The notes beneath the pieces are model-generated. The model saw only the letters and a program-made list of their open reading frames with translations, searched no databases and was not told the DNA's origin. The position numbers were made by a program, and so were the translations under genes. This document shows, one piece after another, positions 7,762 through 14,680 of a stretch of 64,000 bases of DNA (its first letter is position 1; the number at the start of each line of letters is the position of its first letter). Origin of the DNA: Amycolatopsis sp. MtRt-6 (GTDB lineage: Bacteria; Actinomycetota; Actinomycetes; Mycobacteriales; Pseudonocardiaceae); assembly GCF_017308975.1 (NCBI RefSeq), contig NZ_JADWPD010000035.1, positions 1 to 64,000 of the forward strand, in the 5' to 3' direction.

Positions 7762-8524
7762 CTTCGGCCACCCCCAGGTACGCCTCGATCACCTTCTGGT
7801 TGGTCTGCACTTCCTGAGGGAGCCCTTCCGCGATCTTCTGGCCGAAGTCGAGCACGGCCAGCCGGTCGCTGATGTGCATGACCAGGCCCATGTCGTGTTC
7901 GATGAGCAGCACGGTCCGGCCGTCGTCCCGGATCTTGCGGATCAGCGCCTGGAGGGCGTTCTTCTCCGCCGGGTTCATGCCGGCCGCGGGCTCGTCGAGC
8001 AGCAGCAGCTTCGGGTCGGTGGCCAGCGCCCGCGCGATCTCCAGCCGGCGCTGGTCGCCGTAGGAGAGGTTCTTCGCGGTCTCGTGCTCCACCTTGCCGA
8101 TGCCGACGAAGTCGAGCAGCTCACGCGCCCGCTCGCGGCCGCGCTTCTCCTCCTTGCGGTGCCACGGCAGGCCGAGCACCGCGCCGATCGCGCCGGTCTT
8201 GTGGTGCGCGTCCGCGCCGACCATGACGTTCTCGAGCGCCGACATGTTGTGGAACAGCCGGATGTTCTGGAACGTCCGGGCGATGCCGCGCTTGGTGACC
8301 TGGAAGCGCTTCATCCCGTCGATGCGGTCGCCGTCGAAGCGCACCTGGCCCTCGGTCGGCTGGTAGACGCCGGTGACCACGTTGAACACCGTGGTCTTGC
8401 CGGCGCCGTTTGGGCCGATCAGCGCGAAGATCTCGCCTTCGTTGATCGAGATGTTCACTTCGCGCAGGGCGGTGACACCGCCGAACCGCATGGTGATGTT
8501 GTCGAATTCGAGCAAGGGAGTCAC
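7751..8524 (-). CDS. livG: branched-chain amino-acid ABC transporter ATPase LivG
   Basis: 257 residues from GTG 8524. The frame is open far upstream, but this start gives the canonical N-terminus TPLLEFDNITMRFGG and overlaps the livM stop by 4 nt (GTGA), indicating translational coupling. Walker A GPNGAGKTT, the LivG-type insert before LSYGDQRRLEIAR, Walker B LLLLDEPAAGMNP and LIEHDMGLV are present. It pairs with LivF in the cytoplasm as the heterodimeric motor of the importer. Confidence 0.95.
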   Translation of the reverse strand: MTPLLEFDNITMRFGGVTALREVNISINEGEIFALIGPNGAGKTTVFNVVTGVYQPTEGQVRFDGDRIDGMKRFQVTKRGIARTFQNIRLFHNMSALENVMVGADAHHKTGAIGAVLGLPWHRKEEKRGRERARELLDFVGIGKVEHETAKNLSYGDQRRLEIARALATDPKLLLLDEPAAGMNPAEKNALQALIRKIRDDGRTVLLIEHDMGLVMHISDRLAVLDFGQKIAEGLPQEVQTNQKVIEAYLGVAEDAS

Positions 8525-9678
8525 TTGGCCACCTCCGCCGGGGCTTCGGTACCCGGTCCGGCCACTTCGCCACCGAGCGAGCCCATGCCGCCGGTACCTT
8601 CCCGCAGCTCGGCTTTTCGTTGTCTCGATGGCAACAGGCCTTCGGGCCGCAGCGCCATCATCAGCACCAGGACGCCGCCGAACAGCAGGATCCGGAACTC
8701 CGCCGGGTCCCGGTCGCCGAGCAGGTGCTGCAGCCACTCGACGGACCGGAGGCGCTCGGGGATCCAGGCCACCAGGAAGGCGCCGAGGATGACGCCCGGC
8801 AGGTTGCCCGCGCCGCCCAGCACCACCGCGGCGAGGATCGTCGCGGACAGGATGAACGGGAAGTTGTCCGGCGCGATGAACACGGCCTTGCTGGCGTAGA
8901 TGCCGCCCGCGAAGCCACCGATCATCGCGCCGATCGCGAAGGCGAGCAGCTTGAACTTGAACGTCGGCACGCCCATCAGCTCGGCGGCGTCCTCGTCCTC
9001 GCGGATCGCGGCCCACGCGCGCCCGACGCGGCTCTTCTGCAGCCGCACCGAGAACACGATCACCAGCACGATCGCGACCAGGATCAGGTAGTAGTACGGC
9101 GCCGGGTCGAGCAGGAACTCCATGCCGAAGACCGGCGACGGGTGCGGGATGTTGGTGATGCCGCGGGCGCCACCGATGGCGTCGGTGTTCTGCGCGACGA
9201 TCCGGACGATCTCCCCGAACCCGAGCGTCACGATGGCGAGGTAGTCACCGCGCAGCCGCAGGGTCGGAGCGCCGAGGATGACGCCCGACACCGCCGCGAG
9301 CACGATCCCGACCAGGATCGTGGGCCAGACGTTCCAGCCGAACTTCGTGCCGAAGATCGCCACCGTGTAGGCGCCGATCGCGAAGAACGCCACGAACCCG
9401 AGGTCCAGCATGCCGGCCAGGCCGACCACGATGTTCAGGCCGATCGCCAGCAGGATGTAGGTCCCGATCGGGAAGATCAGGACGCTCGTCCAGTCCGAGG
9501 CGGGCGACATGAACGAGCCGATCCAGGGTGCCGGGAGGATCAGCGCGAACACGATCAACGCGATGTAGACGAGGTAGCGCTGCCACATCGGCGCGTGCTG
9601 CCACCACTCCCGCGCGCCGTTCACCGGGTGGAACGAGCGGCGAGTGTTTTCCTGGGTAGTCACACCGTCGCCTTTCAT
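8521..9678 (-). CDS. livM: branched-chain amino-acid ABC transporter permease LivM
   Basis: 385 residues with roughly ten hydrophobic segments. The LivM signature GLNIVVGLAGMLDLGFVAFF, the downstream LRGDYLAIVTLGFGEIVR and the cytoplasmic coupling helix GRAWAAIREDEDAAELMG are clear. ATG 9678 overlaps the livH stop in ATGA (9675-9678); an in-frame GTG a few codons in (VTTQENT) is an alternative start. The C-terminal tail after about residue 345 is hydrophilic and low in complexity. It forms the membrane channel together with LivH. Confidence 0.95.
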   Translation of the reverse strand: MKGDGVTTQENTRRSFHPVNGAREWWQHAPMWQRYLVYIALIVFALILPAPWIGSFMSPASDWTSVLIFPIGTYILLAIGLNIVVGLAGMLDLGFVAFFAIGAYTVAIFGTKFGWNVWPTILVGIVLAAVSGVILGAPTLRLRGDYLAIVTLGFGEIVRIVAQNTDAIGGARGITNIPHPSPVFGMEFLLDPAPYYYLILVAIVLVIVFSVRLQKSRVGRAWAAIREDEDAAELMGVPTFKFKLLAFAIGAMIGGFAGGIYASKAVFIAPDNFPFILSATILAAVVLGGAGNLPGVILGAFLVAWIPERLRSVEWLQHLLGDRDPAEFRILLFGGVLVLMMALRPEGLLPSRQRKAELREGTGGMGSLGGEVAGPGTEAPAEVAK

Positions 9679-10643
9679 GCGCGAGCTCGCTGGAGGGATT
9701 CACCGAGGATGCCGGTGGGACGGAACATCAGCACGAGCACGAGGACCACGAACGCCGTGACGTCCTTCCACTCGGAACCGAGGAAGATCGCGCTCCAGTT
9801 CTCGACCAGGCCGAGCACGATGCCGCCGAGGAGCGCGCCGCGCAGGTTGCCGATACCGCCGAGCACGGCCGCGGTGAAGGCCTTGATCCCGAGCACGAAC
9901 CCGACGCGGTAGCCGGTGTTCTCGAGTTCCATCAGGTAGAGCGCGGAGGCCACGCCGGCCATCGCGCCGCCCAGCAGGAAGGTGATCCGCACGATGCGGT
10001 CGATCGAGACGCCCATCAGCACGGCGGCTTCGGGATCCTGGGCGGTGGCCCGGATGCCGCGGCCGATGCGGGTGCGGCGCACCAGCTGGTCCAGCACCAC
10101 CATGACGAGCACCGCGCCGATGATGACCAGGACCTGGTCGGTGCGGACGACGGCGTTGCCGATCGGGAACAGCGTGTCGCGGTCGACGAACCGCGGCGCG
10201 TTCTGCGGGACGCGGCCCGACTTGTCGAAGACGGCGGGGATGATCACCAGCGCGAAGAGTTCCTGCAGGAAGATCGACGCGCCGATCGCGGAGATCAGGG
10301 CCGCGAGCTTCGACGAGCCGCGCTTGCGCAGCGGCCGGTAGGCGACCTGCTCCAGCACGACCGCGGAACCGCCGGAGACGACCGCGGAGGCGAGCATGAG
10401 TGCGAGCAGGAGCAGGATCATCGCGCCCAGCCCCACCACGATGTTGCCGGAGGTGGCGATGCTGGCCAGGATGAACAGGGACGTCATCGTCCCGATCATG
10501 AAGATTTCGGAGTGGGCGAAGTTGATCAGCCGCAGGACGCCGTAGACCATTGTGTAGCCGAGGGCGACGAGGGCGTAGATGGAGCCGAGAACCAGTCCGC
10601 CGATGGTGCTGCCGAGGAACTGGTCTTGCAGGGTCTGCAACAT
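9675..10643 (-). CDS. livH: branched-chain amino-acid ABC transporter permease LivH
   Basis: 322 residues, a polytopic membrane protein. Typical LivH features: GLVLGSIYALVALGYTMVYG, LRLINFAHSEIFMIG, and GRGIRATAQDPEAAVLMGV, the coupling-helix region contacting the ATPases. It is separated from livK by about 110 nt containing a large hairpin, and is followed without a gap by livM. Confidence 0.95.
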   Translation of the reverse strand: MLQTLQDQFLGSTIGGLVLGSIYALVALGYTMVYGVLRLINFAHSEIFMIGTMTSLFILASIATSGNIVVGLGAMILLLLALMLASAVVSGGSAVVLEQVAYRPLRKRGSSKLAALISAIGASIFLQELFALVIIPAVFDKSGRVPQNAPRFVDRDTLFPIGNAVVRTDQVLVIIGAVLVMVVLDQLVRRTRIGRGIRATAQDPEAAVLMGVSIDRIVRITFLLGGAMAGVASALYLMELENTGYRVGFVLGIKAFTAAVLGGIGNLRGALLGGIVLGLVENWSAIFLGSEWKDVTAFVVLVLVLMFRPTGILGESLQRARA

Positions 10644-10687
10644 GACGTGAGCGCCTTACGAGACAGGGCGAGGACAGGGATACGGGC

Positions 10688-10730
10688 CGGGAGCGGGGTT
10701 GCTGTGGTGACCACAGCGCCCCCGCTCCCG
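10688..10730. terminator. livK-livH intergenic hairpin (attenuator or RNA-processing stem)
   Basis: A near-perfect 20-nt inverted repeat (arms 10688-10707 and 10711-10730, loop TGA) lies between livK and livH. In binding-protein-dependent transporters such stems stabilise or partly terminate the upstream mRNA, so that the binding protein is made in excess of the permease. That role is inferred from position. Confidence 0.75.
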
Positions 10731-10752
10731 TTGAGTGCTATTCCCTGTTTCG

Positions 10753-11916
10753 TCAGCCGGTGATCTTGGCTTCGGTCGACGCGCCGAGGTTCTTGATGAC
10801 GCCGCCGACGACCTGGTACACGTTGATCGCGGCGGTCTCGGGCTCACCGTTCGCCTTGAACTTGATCTGCTTCGAGACGCCCTTGAAGTCCACGGTCTTC
10901 AGGAAGTTGTTGATCGTCTCGCCGGTGGTGTTGCCCGCCTTGACCGCGTTGATGATGGCGGTCGCCGCGTCGTAACCCTCGGTGGCGTAGATCGCCGGGG
11001 CGACGTTGAACTTGGCCTTGTACTTGGTGGCGAACTCGTCGGTGGTGCCGGCGTCCGGGATGTTGCACGGGCAGCCGATGACCGCGCCTTCGGCGGCCGG
11101 GGCGCCCGCGGCCGAAACCAGCTGCGGGTCGAGCGAACCGTCACCGGTGGCGAAGATGGCCTTCACGCCGCCGTCACGCAGCTGCTTGAGCAGCGGGCCG
11201 CCCTGCGCGTAGTAGCCACCGAAGGTGATGATGTCGGGGTTGGCCGCCTTGACCTTCTGCACGGTCGAGGAGTAGTCCGGCGCGTCCTTCGGGAACTTGT
11301 CGCGCTGAACCGTGACGCCCTTCTCCTTGAAGGTCTTCTCGAACGCGTCCGCGAGGCCGACGCTGTACTCCTGGTCGTCCGAGATGACGAACGCCGACTT
11401 CGGCGACTTCGCCGTGACCAGGAAGTTCGCGATGGCGGGGCCCTGGTCGTCGTCGTTCGCCACGACGCGGTGCCAGTAGGTCCAGCCGTTCTTCGCCAGG
11501 CCCGGGTTGGTGGCCGAGGGCGAGACGCTCGGGACCTTGTTCTGCTCGAGCTGGCCGCCGATGGCTTTCGACTCGCCGGAGAAGGCCGGGCCGATCAGCG
11601 CGGTGATCTTGTCCGAGCCGATCGCCGTGGTGATCAGCGAGGTCGCCTGGTCGGGCTTGCCCTGGCTGTCGTAGTTCTTCAGCTCGAGCTTGACCTTGGG
11701 GTTCGTGGCGTTGTACTCGTCGATGGCGAGCTTCGCCCCGTTGTTGGGCGGGATCACGATCCCGGAGTTCTCACCGGTCAGGTCGCCCATGAACCCGATC
11801 TTCAGCGTGCTGCCGTCACCGCTGTTGCTGGACGAGCCGCCACCGGCGCAGCCCGCCAGCGCGAGCGACGTCGCCGCTGCGAGGGCGAGAACCCGTCCAA
11901 AACGCACTCCTGACAC
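10753..11916 (-). CDS. livK: branched-chain amino-acid binding lipoprotein LivK
   Basis: 387 residues from GTG 11916, with a Shine-Dalgarno GGGAGG on the minus strand about 7 nt upstream. The signal peptide ends in a lipobox (SLALAGC), so the protein is membrane-anchored. The mature part is a two-lobed periplasmic-binding fold of the Leu/Ile/Val family: LKIGFMGDLTGENS, KLAIDEYNA, ITALIGPAFSGESKA, SPSATNPGL and GYDAATAIINAVKAG. It delivers substrate to LivHM. As first gene of the operon it probably carries the main promoter, in the region beyond 11917. Confidence 0.93.
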   Translation of the reverse strand: MSGVRFGRVLALAAATSLALAGCAGGGSSSNSGDGSTLKIGFMGDLTGENSGIVIPPNNGAKLAIDEYNATNPKVKLELKNYDSQGKPDQATSLITTAIGSDKITALIGPAFSGESKAIGGQLEQNKVPSVSPSATNPGLAKNGWTYWHRVVANDDDQGPAIANFLVTAKSPKSAFVISDDQEYSVGLADAFEKTFKEKGVTVQRDKFPKDAPDYSSTVQKVKAANPDIITFGGYYAQGGPLLKQLRDGGVKAIFATGDGSLDPQLVSAAGAPAAEGAVIGCPCNIPDAGTTDEFATKYKAKFNVAPAIYATEGYDAATAIINAVKAGNTTGETINNFLKTVDFKGVSKQIKFKANGEPETAAINVYQVVGGVIKNLGASTEAKITG

Positions 11917-12456
11917 CGACTACCTCCCATGACCAACCAGCCGCCGGTAGGCGTTGCCCCCGACACAGGGGCTAGGTTAGGGCAGGAAGATATCCCTCTT
12001 GACTGTCTTGTGCACAGGCGGCCTCACTACTCTGTGTCCACATCGTGACGATCGCAACCGACACGAATTGCACGAAAAGGCGAACGATGTTTCCCCGCGG
12101 CCCGCTGCTGGTCACGCAGCGCTGCTAAGTATCGGGGCTTGTTCTGCGAATGGGTGACAACCGTGTTTCACCGGTATGTCATCGCCCATTTCGGCGACCG
12201 GAGCGTGGCCCGTTTCCCGGTGGCCCGCTGTTCACCCTGACGGGGTCGTGGGGGTGCGGGCACCGCCGTCGGGATGCACCTTACGTCCGGTTCGGGGGGC
12301 CGAACGGACCACCCCTCGAATCAGGTCTGCCCGAAAGTCCGCCCGGCCGGGGACACCTGCCACAACCAACGGTTGTCGTGGCCGCCGGAACGGCTGTTGG
12401 ACCCGGCCCCCTCCCCGGTTGTTGGCTGGAAGCAGCCGAGAGACAGGGAGAGACAG
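11917..12456. other. divergent regulatory region between livK and a hydrolase gene
   Basis: A 540-base stretch with no convincing gene; the open frames through it are low-complexity shadows. It includes the livK Shine-Dalgarno (minus strand, about 11923-11927), an AT-richer block with a GATATC core near 11988-11993 that could hold the livK promoter, a TAAGTAT hexamer at 12126-12132 as a possible plus-strand -10, and the AGGGAG ribosome site (12445-12450) of the hydrolase. I cannot identify a known operator. Confidence 0.5.
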
Positions 12457-13236
12457 ATGAGCGAGATGAACCAGATGGTCGAGGGTGTCGCGGCGGGCGT
12501 GCCGTTCGTGGCGGTGCCGCCGGTGGACCCGGCCGCGCCGGCGGCGCTGCTGGCGGGCTGGCACCTGATGGACGAGCCGGCCAGTGAACGGGCGATGGCG
12601 GCGGCCGTCCCGATGGCGGGCCTGCAGGCGTGGCGGGTGTACTTCGGGCTCCCGCTCTCCGGGGCGCGACTGCCCGAAGGCGGTCCCGAAGAGGTCTTCC
12701 GGCGCGCGAGCGAGGACGCCGTCCTCAACATCTTCGAGCCGGTGACCGAGCAGGCGGCGGGCGAGTTCCCGGCCGCGCTGGCCGAGCTGCGCGACCGGCT
12801 GCCGGGCGCGACCGGGCCGCTCGGGGTGTTCGGCGGCTCGGCCGGCGCGCTCGTGGCCCTGGAGGTACTGGCGCGCGGCGACGCCGGGATCGCGGCTGCC
12901 GCGGTGGCCAGCCCGGTCGTCCAGCTCGCGCCGATGATCGCCGCCAACGAACGGCGGTACGGCCTGACCTACTCCTGGACCGAGCGGTCCCGCGCGGTCG
13001 CGGCGCGCTACGACTACGTGGACCGGGCCGCCGAGCTGACCGCGCCGCTGCTGCTGGTCACCGGGACCGGCGACGACGTCGCCGTGCGCGAGCCCGCGGA
13101 AGCACTGCACGCGAAGGTGGGCGGCGAGCTGGTGACGGTCGAGGGGATGGCGCACGAATTCCCGCCGGGGACGCCGGGCGCGGCCGGCGTCGACGCGGCG
13201 TTCAGCGCGTGGTTCGCGCGGCGGTTGCGAGGCTGA
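12457..13236 (+). CDS. alpha/beta hydrolase
   Basis: 259 residues from ATG 12457, chosen because AGGGAG lies 6 nt upstream; the frame is open from 12274 but the extension is not protein-like. The nucleophile elbow GGSAG gives Ser128, an acidic residue lies in VTGTGDDVAV (Asp206/207), and His233 in GMAHEFPPG completes a plausible triad. It resembles dienelactone-hydrolase or peptidase S9-like small esterases, but the substrate is unknown. Its 3' end overlaps the convergent LysR gene by 35 nt, so the two mRNAs would be antisense at their tails. Confidence 0.8.
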   Translation: MSEMNQMVEGVAAGVPFVAVPPVDPAAPAALLAGWHLMDEPASERAMAAAVPMAGLQAWRVYFGLPLSGARLPEGGPEEVFRRASEDAVLNIFEPVTEQAAGEFPAALAELRDRLPGATGPLGVFGGSAGALVALEVLARGDAGIAAAAVASPVVQLAPMIAANERRYGLTYSWTERSRAVAARYDYVDRAAELTAPLLLVTGTGDDVAVREPAEALHAKVGGELVTVEGMAHEFPPGTPGAAGVDAAFSAWFARRLRG

Positions 13237-14173
13237 CGTCGCCGACCGGCAGCCAGGCGTGGTCCGGGTCGTAGGCGCACCAGTCCTCTTCGCGGCTGGT
13301 GCGCCCGGCCACGGCCAGCAGCCGCCGCAGCGCCGGGTGGGCCTTGCCGCGCCGCCAGACCAGCGACCACGGGAACAGCGGGGACGGCTCGAACGGCAGC
13401 ACCTTCAGGTTCAGGTCGGGCGCCAGTTCCATGTCGGCGCCGGCCAGGGTGACGCGCCGCTTGCCGTACCGCGTCTGCTCCAGGGTGTGCCGCAGGTCGT
13501 AGCTGACGCCGGAGTCGTCGATCGGCAGGCCGAACTCCGCGCACAGCTCCGTCAGGTAGGACAGCCATTCCGCCGGCCCGCCGAGCCCGGGCAGCCAGAT
13601 CCCCTCGGCGCGCAGCTCGTCGAGGCGTATAACGTCCTGCACGGCCAGGGGATGCTCCGGCGCGAGCAGGGCGACCAGCGGTTCGAGCCGGACCGGCCGG
13701 TGCTCCAGCACGTCGGGCAGCGGCCGTCCGCAGCCGGACACCCGGCCGAAGGCGGCGTCGAGCTCCCCGGACAGCAGCGGGTCGATCGCGTTCGCGAACC
13801 CGCGGCCGGCCACCCGGTCGACGCGCAGCCCCGGCTCGTGCGCGGCGAGCCGGCGGAGCAGGAACATGGGGGAGAGGCGGTGGTCGACGAGGTCGAGGCG
13901 CAGCGGCCGGTCGTCGGCCCCCATCGCGGCCACCGCCGCGTCGGCCACCCGGACCAGCTCGCGCGCGTGCGGCAGGAACCGTTCGCCGTCGGCGGTCAGC
14001 TCCACCGAGCGGGGCGTGCGCAGGAACAACGGTGTCGCCAGGGCGTCTTCGAGCTTCCGGATCCGCTTCGACAGCGCCTGCTGGGTGAGGAACAGCGTCT
14101 GGGCCGCCCGCCCGAAGTGCCGGTGCTCCGCGGTCACCACGAACGCGCGGACCTGGGCGACGTCGAGGTCCAC
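13202..14173 (-). CDS. LysR-family transcriptional regulator
   Basis: 323 residues from GTG 14173. The N-terminal winged HTH begins LDVAQVRAFVVTAEHRHFGRAA and continues with LTQQALSKRIRKLED. The C-terminal effector domain (about 90-300) is of the periplasmic-binding type (LRLDLVDHRLSPMFLL). LysR proteins bind upstream of targets and respond to small metabolites. The thioesterase gene ends 4 nt upstream on the same strand, so the two are probably cotranscribed. Its target could be the convergent hydrolase, but no site was identified. Confidence 0.9.
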   Translation of the reverse strand: MDLDVAQVRAFVVTAEHRHFGRAAQTLFLTQQALSKRIRKLEDALATPLFLRTPRSVELTADGERFLPHARELVRVADAAVAAMGADDRPLRLDLVDHRLSPMFLLRRLAAHEPGLRVDRVAGRGFANAIDPLLSGELDAAFGRVSGCGRPLPDVLEHRPVRLEPLVALLAPEHPLAVQDVIRLDELRAEGIWLPGLGGPAEWLSYLTELCAEFGLPIDDSGVSYDLRHTLEQTRYGKRRVTLAGADMELAPDLNLKVLPFEPSPLFPWSLVWRRGKAHPALRRLLAVAGRTSREEDWCAYDPDHAWLPVGDVSLATAARTTR

Positions 14174-14177
14174 GGGC

Positions 14178-14618
14178 TCAGGCGCCCGGCGGCCGGTCCC
14201 GGACCACGCAGGTGAGCCGGGCGGTGCAGGTGCGGCGGCCCTCGTCGTCGGTCAGCACGATCTCCGCGGTGATCGTGCCGCGGCCGACGTGCAGCGGCGT
14301 CGCCACGCCGGTGACCGTGCCGGAGCGGACGGCCCGGTGGTGCGTGCAGGACAGCTCCAGCCCCATCGCCGCGCGGCCCGGGCCGGCGTTCAGCGCGGCC
14401 ACCGTCGACCCCAGCGCTTCGGCGAGCACGGCGTTGGCGCCGCCGTGCAGGAGGCCGTACGGCTGGAGGTTGCCCTCGACCGGGATCGTGCCCACCACCC
14501 GCTCGGCGGTGGCTTCCAGGAGCTTCATGCCGACCTTGTCGTTCAGCTGCTGGTCCGCGGCGGCCGGATCGATGCCGGCGTAGTTCTCGACCGCGACGTC
14601 TGCGGCGCGTTCGGTCAC
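14178..14618 (-). CDS. PaaI-type hotdog thioesterase
   Basis: 146 residues. A single hotdog fold is indicated by LQPYGLLHGGANAVLAEALGS, where the HGG motif and the following Ala/Glu helix match PaaI/YbdB-type acyl-CoA thioesterases, and by GTVTGVATPLHVGRGTITAEI in the central strands. Such enzymes hydrolyse aromatic or short-chain acyl-CoA thioesters. It is transcribed away from polA and lies 4 nt before the LysR gene. Confidence 0.9.
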   Translation of the reverse strand: MTERAADVAVENYAGIDPAAADQQLNDKVGMKLLEATAERVVGTIPVEGNLQPYGLLHGGANAVLAEALGSTVAALNAGPGRAAMGLELSCTHHRAVRSGTVTGVATPLHVGRGTITAEIVLTDDEGRRTCTARLTCVVRDRPPGA

Positions 14619-14667
14619 GCAGTGCTCCTCTTCCTATGCGACACGTAAGAGTGTCGGACCCTCAGCC

Positions 14668-14673
14668 TAGACT
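14668..14673 (+). promoter_or_regulatory. TAGACT -10 box, leaderless start of polA
   Basis: TAGACT followed by exactly 7 nt and GTG 14681 fits a leaderless polA mRNA. No Shine-Dalgarno is present before this GTG. Confidence 0.6.
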
Positions 14674-14680
14674 CGGCCTC